Shown here in pieces: positions 1 through 10,900 of a stretch of 64,000 nucleotides of DNA. The stretch is from Pelodera strongyloides (lineage: Eukaryota > Nematoda > Chromadorea > Rhabditida > Rhabditidae). The stretch is from the NCBI GenBank assembly GCA_036852015.1, contig JAANDG010000527.1, forward strand, positions 40,320-104,319. The letters are read 5' to 3'. The notes beneath the pieces are model-generated. The model did no database searches, was not told the origin of the DNA, and was given only the letters and a program-made list of their open reading frames with translations. The number at the start of each line of letters is the position of its first letter. Position 1 is the first letter of the stretch. The translations under genes were made by a program, and so were the position numbers.

Positions 1-727
1 ATATTTGTTGCTTATTGCTGCGTTTGGATGTTCATGTCGTGTTTCTTTTATTCTATTCGGTTTGTGTATTTCAACCGTAGCGTATCAGTATAACTATTCG
101 TATCCGTTTAGATTTGTATTTTTTAGAACCTCCCTTCTCAACTTGGACAAGCGTTAAGTGCCCAAGCACAAGCTCACGACACCGAACCAGTGTCTAAAAG
201 TGTAAAATTATCAATCTACAGTCCACAATTAACATAAGGTTAGTTTTTGCCTTCTTATTGCTCCAAATTGGAAATTTAAAGCTGCGCATGTACCATCTGT
301 TATCTACACACGGTACTGACGGTACCATTGTTTCCTACCTGCCTGAGTGCGGGTTTCTATTTTAATATTTACTCTCTTGCGGCGACGCCAGTATTACTGA
401 CTGATTGGGGCCAGACACGAAGCGAGCGCCATATCGGTCAAATTCAAATCACTCTTTCTCTTTAAATGATACGTTTTTTAAAATCCATGAATGGTGTGAT
501 GTTCTAATTTTCTTCGTCTAATTCTAAATGCGAGATTTTTTAGCGTCCAGCTGAATATTGTGAGAAGGGCCCTTTTGTTGACTTCCGTAGCGGCATCGCA
601 GGATCGTCACTTGGTCACTTGCTCTCACTCGCTGATTCTGTACATTGGTTGTAAGTTTTCACGTTTATATAATTTTCATTCTCCTCAACATAATATTTAA
701 TTTCGGTTTGTGTTCTGGGCGAAAACC
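1..727. other. 5' stretch with no supported gene
   Basis: No exon with plausible splice sites and an open frame could be supported. The + strand is T/G-rich, like the introns downstream, so this may be intron or 5' flank of the model that starts at 728. Confidence 0.4.
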
Positions 728-2077
728 ATGTACCGCACCCGCTGGTCAAAACTCCATACCCGGTCGTTTGGCGATGCTTTTAGCTTTTGCATGCCTTCTG
801 AATCCCTGTTGTCTTGTCTCCGACCTGATTACCGAAAACGTATAATTGTGTTATGCTTCTATAAGTTTTGCTTTATTACTTGTCACTGCATGTAAATGAA
901 TAAAATGAAGCAAGGAGCGCTAAATGAGTTTAGTGGGGGTAGATTGTTATGTTCCAATTTTGCTTATTTCTTGGTTGTATGTGGATGTTTTGCCTAATTA
1001 TAATTATCAACTACTTTCCAGTTGATTGCCCCGTTCCGCCAAACGGAGTATTCAAGGTTCCTTGTACAACTTCAACAACAAATACAACTCAAGAAGCACA
1101 ACTTCAGCAGAACCAGAACATTCTAATTGTAAGTTTTCCTTTTATTTGTTTCTAATCGTCTTTCCATCTCGCACGGAATGGCGAAATGTTGCTTATTTGT
1201 TCCATATGTGATATGCAATATACTGTTTTTTTTTCTGTATTCTAATAATTTTGGGTCTTACACTGCCGCAGTCACTTTCACTGTTCACTGTCTGTCAACC
1301 GTTTTTATTTTTTTAATTATGTCCCACAGTCCCACTGATTGTGAGTGGCAATGTGGCCTGACTTGAGATGAGGCATCGTGCAGGTGCAGCTAGGTGGTAT
1401 ACTAATTTGTTGTTTGTCGCTAGTTTTGCGGGGACATATGGAGTTCGATCACAAACGTTCATTTTTCTGATTGTATTGATTGTCGCAAATTTTCGGTATT
1501 TACGACTTCCCAAGTTTACTGAATGTGTCAAGTAAATACATCATATCTTTTGTTCTAATACGCGATTTTTTTCAGTATCAGACATCAGAATTCGGTGGTT
1601 CGATAACTCAGGACTCAGGACTCAGGAATCCTTCGCTAATCGGTAAGCAAGCATTTTTTCTTTTGTCGTTATTTACGCATTTTAGTGTACGTTGTGTAAG
1701 TCGTGATGTCGTGAAGCGATGATGACCGATTTGCTTGCATCTTTGTTTTGCTTTCTTCTTATCATTTCGTAATTACTTTTGTCTGTCAATTGGCCTGATG
1801 TGCATTATTAAAAATAAGCCTTCTTTGACTTTAAGCGGGTATCGTGTTTTAACATGTTGCTTTATTCCCCTTTACTTTTCATTCCTGTTATCTGATCATT
1901 TATAATTTCAAATTTCTTCAAGTTGTTTTATTGCTTTGTGTATAGTCTTTACTTGCCAGGTCCTCGACTTTTGTCACAAACAAAACAAGTACTTGCCATG
2001 ATGACCTACTTCAATGTATGTTTTCAGAATCCGGTCAGCGGGTCAGCTTTAACATCTCGTTTCTGCTCCATCGATAG
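728..2077 (+). CDS. Hypothetical four-exon small protein (weak model)
   Basis: Candidate join of 728-839, 1022-1128, 1576-1642 and 2028-2077, giving 111 residues. Seen: an ATG at 728, GT donors at 840, 1129 and 1643, AG acceptors before each following exon, and a reading phase that carries through all three introns (1 nt left over, then 0, then 1) to a TAG at 2075. The second exon is Thr/Gln-rich and the last is hydrophobic. I recognise no domain. The exons could instead be upstream exons of the large gene at 4973, with a different 3' splice choice at 2028, because that gene's start is not resolved. The short length and lack of similarity to a known family keep confidence low. Confidence 0.3.
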
Positions 2078-2270
2078 GAAATTGAGGCCAACTGGTTTCC
2101 GCCAACATTGACAAGTATCCCTTATACTTTCTATGTAAGTTCCCTTTTCTCTTTCTACGTACAGGCTCACAAAGTCTCGGGATGATTTGATATGTTATAG
2201 TTTCCCCTTTTTGTTGTTTTGTAGTTTCGTGGATTGTGTGCCTGTCTGGTTCTGCAATGCACCTGTCTTA

Positions 2271-2425
2271 TTAAAGCAGTATTGTACCTGCTTTTGGAAA
2301 TTTGCATATGTATCCTTCGTAGATTTGAAGCTTGCCGGATGGACACCGAATTTGCATAGGATACATAGGATAGGCGTTTCGTAATCGTGTGCAAATTTCC
2401 CGAACTCGGTACAATACGGCTTTAA
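2271..2425. mobile_element. TTAA-flanked foldback element, decayed
   Basis: About 155 bp between two TTAA sites. The left end reads TTAAAGCAGTATTGTACC and the right end is its approximate inverse (GGTACAATACGGCTTTAA). Inside are AATTTGCATATG- and GGATACATAGGAT-like pieces shared with the palindromes at 29744 and 34217. Its right TTAA is also the left TTAA of the next element. Confidence 0.65.
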
Positions 2426-2659
2426 AGCGAAATACCGGCCGGTTTTTGAAACGTATTGTGCACACCTGCTTTCTTATGCAGCACACGTAAATGAGCAAGT
2501 AAAAAAAAAAAAAAAAAAAATAAAAAAAAAAAAAAAAAAAAAAAATTAGAATAAAATTAGAATAAAAACTAGACCCCAATTAGACCCCGCCTTGCATAGA
2601 CGCATAGGAATGCAAGTTCTTGAGATGCGTTTCAAAAACCGGCCGGTATTTCGCTTTAA
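2422..2659. mobile_element. Foldback element, CCGGCCGG family (copy 1)
   Basis: Inverted termini of about 33 bp starting TTAAAGCGAAATACCGGCC and ending with the inverse, TTCGCTTTAA. The middle carries a broken A-run (2500-2545) and two near-repeats of GACCCCAATTAGACCCC type. No ORF, so non-autonomous. Related copies are at 9313, 22383, 24390 and 30261. Confidence 0.8.
2500..2545. repeat. Broken poly(A) tract
   Basis: Two long A runs separated by one T, inside the foldback element at 2422-2659. Open frames across it, such as a Phe-rich one on the minus strand, are homopolymer artefacts. Confidence 0.9.
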
Positions 2660-3075
2660 CAGTTGGCAATCTTTAATCTACACACACTTCCTTTACTTGA
2701 ACGAATATCTTTCTGTAATGAAAACCATATTTCGTAACGCTGCAGTTATTTACTATTATTATTGTCGGTTTTCGGTCTATTATTTGTAGGTCGTCGGGTA
2801 GCTCAAATTTAAAACATGGGTGGTAATTTCTTTAATTAAATCCAGAAATTGTGCTTGTACTTTCATGCATGATTCGGTGATGGCAAGCAAAAGACCAGCG
2901 TGTTTATTCACTACATCATGTGGTTTTATTTTAGAAGTTCTTTGTGATTCGAGATTCGATCCATTGGTGTTCGGTCGATTTTGATTTGAACACGGAAAGG
3001 ATAAGAAGAACAATATCAAGTAAGGGTTTCTTTCCTTTTTCTTTTTTCATGTTTCTTGCGCAGGCACATACATAA
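2660..3075. other. Intergenic or intronic, nothing recognised
   Basis: T-rich + strand without an exon or repeat that I can support. Confidence 0.4.
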
Positions 3076-3995
3076 GGGTCAGCCCCATGAAACAATTTGT
3101 CATATGCACTTATATACTTTATTTGTGCGATCACTCACTGTGGATTGATTGGTTTAACTTTTGATTAGCATTTTTGGTCGTTAGTCTTTAGAAAGACAGA
3201 AAGTCGAGTATCGTTATTCGTCATTTACTTTGGGTCAGTAGGTGTAGAGCTGTTCGAGCCGAAACATAGTTCCTTGTTCACTATACGCCTATGCCTTAAT
3301 GCCTATCATGTACCCTGTCGTCCGTATCTTACTTATCTTATTTAAGTCTGATCTATTCACGTTTCCTCTCACTGAATGAAATAGATTACGCGTACGTCGA
3401 TTTGTGATTGTGTAAGATACTGGGAGCTTTGGCGTGCTTTTGACTTAGCCTCCCTAATATAATATAGAATTGTTATGTAGGGTCAGTCTCATGAAACTTA
3501 TGATTCAAGAATTCAAGGGTTAGGCACGTCTTTTGAAAGGGGGGGGGGTTGCAACCCATGGACAGTTTAGTTTAGGGTCAGACCCAGAAACTTGAATTAT
3601 TTAGGGGGCCAGGCCCATGAAACATCAGCATATGAAACGATGAAACGGTGATGTTGGGGGGGGGGGGGGGGGAAACATGAAAACATGAACCTTTTTGGCA
3701 ACATACCCTTGAAACACAAACTTTTTGGATGGTCAGGCCCATGAACATTACTTATTTTTTTTCAAATGGTCAGGAATGTTCTATCCCTCCCTAGGAAACG
3801 ATTAACCCTTATAGAAGTAGATGGCCAGGCCCATGAAACATGTGACTTTCTTTGGCAGTGGTCGGGCCCATGAAACACCAGGAAATTATTTAGAGGGCCA
3901 GGCCCATGAACATAACTTTTTTTGGCTAATGTGAAACATGTCACTTTCTTTTGGCATTGGCAGGGTTGAGGCCCACGAACCTTTTAGCACGGTCG
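3076..3995. repeat. Irregular GGCCAGGCCCATGAAAC repeat cluster
   Basis: Variants of GGCCAGGCCCATGAAAC recur near 3077, 3480, 3573, 3606, 3731, 3822, 3861 and 3895, at uneven spacing of about 35-130 bp (one larger gap), mostly followed by T-rich sequence. Two G-runs (3540-3547 and about 3656-3672) lie in the cluster. The motif resembles the inner end of the foldback family at 44476 (GGGACAGGCCCATCAAA), so it may derive from it. Confidence 0.65.
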
Positions 3996-4267
3996 TTTTT
4001 TATCGTTATTTACGATTATGTTATTCTTTATCTCTTTACCATACCACTCATTTATTATAACGGCGTCTTCTTTTCCGCAGTTCTATTTGGTTTGTCGTCG
4101 CTTAAGATTTACGCGATTTGTATTTTTGTGCACGTTCTCTTGACAGCTCCCGCCATATAGCGTTTAGGGTAGCGTGGAGGTTGAGTACTTGTGAGTGAAA
4201 GTAGTGTTCAAGCAAATCTAGTGACTTACCATCATGAGATTTCTAGGTCAATCCGTATTCATTTCAG

Positions 4268-4355
4268 GATTGTTGGTACGGATCACGCTCACCAGCACCA
4301 ACCAGTAATTCATTGTGCCTCTTTCTGTACGGAATAGAAGAGCAAAATGGTCATG
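4268..4355 (+). CDS. Candidate isolated exon, product unknown
   Basis: An AG acceptor (TTTCAG) at 4262-4267 and a GT donor at 4356 enclose 29 open codons rich in Ser, Pro and Tyr/Trp. Its end phase (1 nt left over) does not match the phase-0 start of the exon at 4973, so if it belongs to that gene another exon is missing between them. No domain recognised. Confidence 0.25.
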
Positions 4356-4972
4356 GTTAGTTTTTGTTTAGCTTTTATTAATGATGATATTTTGTCTACA
4401 TTTGAGTGTGCTTCTTTTTTTTATACCTGCTGTTTTTTTGTTGCTTTTTCTATCTTTCGGGTTAATGTGGCCGCCCCCCCCCCCGCTTGCCCTTATTTTA
4501 TTCTCTTTCTCGACCATGGCGATTGTTGGCATTTTACCGTTGGCTCATTGGCTGTGTGAATCTTGGGGTAATCTATAGACTTGTTGGGACATTCGACGAT
4601 TCTACCGTAACCTAGTACTGTTATGACGACTAGGCCGGGTGAATTTCGAATAACCATTTCGCAATTCTATTAACAATCATTGGAGTTTGGAGATTTGGAG
4701 TACGTATTTCATCGGAAGTTCTTTTTGCTAAATTTTGCTTAGTCTTAGGGTGGGTTTCCTTTCGGGTTGGGTTATTCAACGATACAATTTCATTTTGGTT
4801 ATGCGGGTTCTTTACGTGTAATTTGACCTGTAGCTGTGCACATCCTGACAGATACACATTACACGAATCGTTATTAATATTTGAATTCTCCTTTTCGTGA
4901 CGACGTGCGTCGTGGTAGGGTTTGTATGGATTGCTTTACGCATTAACCGATTAACTTAACTAATCTTTTCAG

Positions 4973-7900
4973 GTGCTTCGACCTCGGAAAAATGTGAATC
5001 GAATTCCTCCCCCACAAGTCGCTCGAAGGAAAAAAACCGTGAAAGCTGAAGTGCAGTATACAAGGCATACTCTGGGTGATTTACAGTTTCTCTCGGTAGG
5101 TAATCTTTTTTTTGTATTCCTTTATTTTTCTTTAAAATTCCTGTTCGTGTGGATGTGTGTGATCGCCCTCTATTGATTGACAATACAAATACATTCTATT
5201 ATTATGTATTGCCGGGAACTGATGATAGCAACGAAAATCATCCTGTGTTCTTACCTACTCGACTGATGTTTCTCAGCAAAGTTTCGCTTTTTGCGACCTT
5301 TCACTGATACTTGAGCTTCTTTTGATTGACTTTTATTTTAGGTTCTGATGGTGAATGCGCGGAACGGAGTGCTTGCTTCCGTAACTGGCACGCCAGCAAT
5401 TGTAAAATCGTGGGGAATTCTTGCAGTCGAATTGTCCCGGTTAATTATGGACGCGGGAGAGGACAGGGAACACGTTGTGAGTACTAGAACTCTTCTTTCC
5501 TTATTTACACATTTACAGCGGTAAATGTAAAATGTAACTGTAACACCTTTTTTCCTTTTCTGTTTCAAAATGTTTTGTGAGTGTGCCGGGATTCAGTCAG
5601 TATGTCAGTAATCGAGGCGTTCCGAAAGGCTTTGTTTTGTTTGGTTCAGTCGCATACTGTACGTATGTATCGCATAAAGAAAGCGCTTGGTTTAGTTTTG
5701 TTTCTCGGTTCCTGATTGCTTCTTTTGCTGCGCATTGACCAATTACCGTTGGTCAGCACGTTCTTAGCTTGTTTGAGATTAGTGACTGCGTGTTTTTTTG
5801 CAGGAGGATGCCATCGAACAGCTGAACAAGCTGATGAGGATTGCCAAAAACGTTGCCTCGTTTTACGGTTGTGGAACCGTGGTTGATAGGACCTATGCGC
5901 GGCAGCTCGGAGTCGTGTTTTCCTCGATCACAAGGGTTAGTTGTTCTTCGTTTATTAGATTATGATGTTTGGAGTTCACTTCGTTCAATCGAGGCATGAA
6001 ACTCGTCGGGAAAAGCTCAAAAGCATCATCCAAATGTTTCCCCCAAAATTGTATCTAATTATTATACTTATTCTTATTTTATTTTTTTTAATTATTCTTA
6101 TTTTCACCATACAACTCATAGCTAATGGCTACGAACTCAAGACCACCATACTACACCATCCAAATATGCAATATACTAATTCGGATAGTGGTTTCGTCGA
6201 TCGCTTCGTCAACGAGTTTAGGCCATTTGTTAAGTATGAAAAAATGGGAGATGTTCGATTATATTTTATAATTTTATTTTGATATTTACTTAAAGTTTCA
6301 GTTCAAGAATACGAATTCGGATTCATCATTGGAATCAGTCAGGCGAGCATTGCGTTTCAATGACGTGCATAAAATTTTTGTCAATCTGGCTAGGACGGTT
6401 GAAGATGTCCACACATTTCCTGATGCTTTGGTGAGTTTCTGCTTTGTCTTCCCCTGTCCGCCTGTCGCTTCTCCTTGTGTTTTACGCGTTTTATGGACAC
6501 ATTGTAACTTTGTATACGCGATGGACTAGTCAGTGTCAGAACGGGAAAGGTACTCCTTTGTTGCTGTCTATATCTAAAGCTCCGGTTGCCTTTTTGTTTC
6601 TGCTCTAAATTTCTACCTATGCAGCATGGGACCGGTGTTCATCCTAATGATTTGTTGTACCCTACTTACTTTGACTAGAGCTCGAAAAAAATCTTGTCCG
6701 ACTGCTGCTTTGCTTTGTTTATTCCGCTGCTTTTTACTATAACTAATGTTCAAGTTGAATAGCCAAAGTTTCAGGCTGACCGTTTGGCCGTAAGAATGTC
6801 TGACCGTGCCCGTAGACATCCTGGTGGGGGAGGTGGTGGTCCTGGTTTTGGACCAGGTCATGGACCTGGTGGCCCCGGACGTGGACATGGTCCTGGACAA
6901 GGTTCTGGCGGGAGCGGCGCTTCATCATCTGGTGACGGTGGGCAATTATAATTAGGTCGCTGTGAGGCGCAGATCCATTAAACATATTGTCAAAACTCGC
7001 CATACTTTGTTGTCATAATAGCCCGTATTCTCGCGCCACTTTGGGAAAGGCATTTTGGTAGGCCATTCCCAATCTCCCCTGGTAGGTCTACCAGATTGGA
7101 AATGAGAGAGGCCTACCAGTGGTAGGCACTGGTAGTGGTAATCTCCTCTGGTAGGCCTAATGCATGCAGCCCTCCCAATCCGCTACCAATTGGGAAACCG
7201 TGACACGCGACGCGCCTCCTACCAGTACACCAGAATAAGCGCTTTTTCTCCCACTGGTAGGTCATTCCCATTTGGGATTCCTACCAGTGACGCGAGAATA
7301 CGGGCTAATAAATGTCATGTTAATATTAACTTCGCGCGCAAGAAGATAACAGGCGCAAGAAGATAACAGTTACATTTGCATTACCTTCACTTGCATGTTA
7401 TAATTGTGATTTTAGATCAGAGCAATGATGGTGGATCTGGATCAGGTGCTGGTGAAAACGAGGACAAGGATGATAGTGATCGTTTTGATCAAGATGGGTC
7501 TCATCACAGTAAGTCTCTAATGATTTTTTTACTGTGCTTATACTGAGCGGCGAGCACCACCCGCTGTGGAAGTGTGTGACAAAAGTAAATCATCTAGTGC
7601 ACCGCGTACCTCGACTTGTATGGCTTATCCGCTGTCCGCTTATCTATGTCTATCTCGTTCCTTCTGTATTCTATTGTTGTGTTCATCTATTGGGGTCTTT
7701 GAGTTGTGATGGTTTCTGGTTATGTAATGTAATATGACGTTGACGTGGTATTGTCAAAACTCGCGAATCTCGCGATACTTTGTTTTAATAATAAATGTCA
7801 TGTTAATGTTAACTTCGCGCGCAAGAAGATAACAGTTACATTTGCGTTTCCTTCACTTGCATGTTATAATTGTGATTTTAGATCAGAGCAATGATGGTGG

Positions 7901-10900
7901 ATCTGGATCAGGTGCTGGTGAAAACGAGGACAAGGATGATAGTGATCGTTTTGATCAAGATGGGTCTCATCACAGTAAGTCTCTAATGATTTTTTTACTG
8001 TGCTTATACTGAGCGGCGAGCACCACCCGCTGTGGAAGTGTGTGACAAAAGTAAATCATCTAGTGCACCGCGTACCTCGACTTGTATGGCTTATCCGCTT
8101 ATCTATGTCTATCTCGTTCCTTCTGTATTCTATTGTTGTGTTCATCTATTGGGGTCTTTGAGTTGTGATGGTTTCTGGTTATGTAATGTAATATGACGTT
8201 GACGTGGTATTGTCAAAACTCGCGAATCTCGCGATACTTTGTTTTAATAATAAATGTCATGTTAATGTTAACTTCGCGCGCAAGAAGATAACAGTTACAT
8301 TTGCATTTCCTTCACTTGCATGTTATAATTGTGATTTTAGATCAGAGCAATGATGGTGGATCTGGATCAGGTGCTGGTGAAAACGAGGACAAGGATGATA
8401 GTGATCGTTTTGATCAAGATGGGTCTCATCACAGTAAGTCTCTAATGATTTTTTTACTGTGCTTATACTGAGCGGCGAGCACCACCCGCTGTGGAAGTGT
8501 GTGACAAAAGTAAATCATCTAGTGCACCGCGTACCTCGACTTGTATGGCTTATCTATCTCGTTCCTTCTGTATTCTATTGTTGTGTTCATCTATTGGGGT
8601 CTTTGAGTTGTGATGGTTTCTGGTTATGTAATGAGTATGCAATGAATACAAAGTTCTGTACGTACTCGTGAGCAGAATTTGTAACTTGTCAATAAGACCA
8701 GGTGGCAGATGCCACGGATGCCATGTCCCAATGAGCCTAACTGCCTAACTAATAACTTATGACTTTTTGTTAAGGTAATTATGGAGCGCAAGAGCCACCG
8801 GAGGACTTTGATGCCGGCACGGAGATGACCAATGACGAAGTAGAAGACCTGCAAAGAAGACGCGTCCAATTCGAAACTGAGGATATTTTTAGAGGTGAGA
8901 GCTTGAGCTGATAGTTGATGCTATTTAAGCTTTACTTTGTTTGTTACTGTTGAAGGGTTTTTTTCCCCACTGATTCTCTTTCCGTGTATTTTGCGGTGTG
9001 GTATGACTGTTGCAACATGTAACTACTTTTGTCATTTGAAATACGTCATTTGAAACGCGTTTTTACATATCGTGATCGTGTGCGAATGTGCATTTTTTAA
9101 TTTTAAAGTTGCAGGTGAAGATGAGTTACCGACAAATGACCGAAGTCCACCTAGAAACAGTATGCATCTTTATCTTTCTTTACTTACCTTTTGCCGTGCC
9201 GTTGGTTGTTATATTATGCTATATGTGTCTGGAGTTGTCCTTTTTAAACGTATTTGCAATGTGTATGCGTGTTTTCCGTGCACGCTTTTAATATTAGCGT
9301 TAGCATTCGATGTTAAAGCGAAATACCCGCCGGTTTTTGAAACGTATCTGAAGTACTTTCATCCGTATGCACTTATGCAACGTGGGGTCTAATTGGGGTC
9401 TAGTTTTTATTAGAATTTTTGCTCACTTGCATGTTCTCATAAGAAAGCAGGCGCACCCAATGCGCTTCAAAAACCGGCCGCCGGCCGGTATTTCGTTTTA
9501 AGTTAGTGTTGCAAACAAAAACATCCAGTTCCTTGTTTTTGCCTAAAATAACAAGAACAAGTCTGAAGGGTTTAATGTCAAGGATCGTGAGCATGCACAA
9601 TTTACTTTTTTAGTCGCGAGGGAGCTGGACGGGCATCGTTCGGCGGAGATTGAAGCGTGGTTGGAAGGGGCACGTCAATTGACTCGCAGGAGTATGTACT
9701 TTCACTTTCTTTCCTTTCCTCTCTTACATGTGCCTTGTTTGCACCAATTGTGATTATGCTTTGTTCTTGGTTTCAGTGAAACTTTAGTCGTAGTGCAGAA
9801 TTTGCTATGCAACCTTCTTGTTGACCATCAAGTGTTGTATCTAGTGGACCGGTGCCTGTTTTTCATCGCAACCTTCGTTTCCTAAAATTCCCATTATGTG
9901 AGGCGCTTGGTCGCTGGTAACTTTTCCTAAAAAAACAACAACAAATATTTAGGTGATTCACAGAGAAACGAGACCCAACACGGAAATGGTAAAAGAAGAA
10001 GAAGAAGGTCTTCTTCGGGAAGTCGTATTTCGACTAGGCGCTTAGGTATATTTTTATTTTTATTCACCTAGTTACCGAACCACCTACATATCCTTTAGCG
10101 AAAACACAAATACTCTTTTTCTGTGTAGGCTGCATGACCTTGACGAAAGACAAACAAGAGACACTCATAGGGGGTAATTATGAAATTTGAATATATGATG
10201 TTTACGGTACATTTAGCATAAACATGATACTGTGGTATGCGATTTTTAGCTCAAAAGTCCTTCGTATCTGTGTCCGTCTGGTTTTCAGACTTCAGACTAC
10301 TTGTGAAATGCTGAGAAATCGATAAAGTAGGAATACAGATGTGGGATACTTTTGTCATTTTCCTGTTTTTATATATATATGGAATAAATGGATTTTGGTT
10401 TAGGGGAGGACAAGGAGGTTCCTCAGAGAAAAAGAGTAAAGAAATCCGACTTCTGTGCCCGAGACAATGGAGATACGGAATTTGAGGCATGCCATTTATG
10501 GAAATATTAATTAGTTTTTACCAAATTCAAGTTATATGCATGTTATGTACTTTGCCACTCCCCACTGACTAGTGATGAGCAGATTGTTGTTTTTCTTCTC
10601 TATGGTGTTTGTTCCGTATTCTGCATTATGTATTTAAGCATTACAACAAGTATCCCAGGCGCAAGTGACAAGTTTATGTGAGCGAAAGTGCGAGCTTTGT
10701 TTGTATGTGTTCTGTAGGTTAACGTAGCATACTGGTTACCGTACATTTTGTCTCTGGTTCTATCGTCAATTATGGTTGCATTAGCGCGCTGCTAGCCTGT
10801 TTCATTTGCCTTGGTGTCTTCCTCTTGAATATGAAGGAACAAAGTTCAGTTCTGCGAATTCTTATTTTATTGTGGTTTTGTTCATTTCGTGGTCACTCGT

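Noticed and set aside
2271..2579. 102-codon Phe-rich open frame on the minus strand
   Set aside because: It crosses a poly(A) tract and two foldback elements; the open frame is a homopolymer artefact.
3656..3672. Telomere-like or regulatory G-quadruplex
   Set aside because: A plain G run, without the spaced G-tracts or telomere units needed for the claim.
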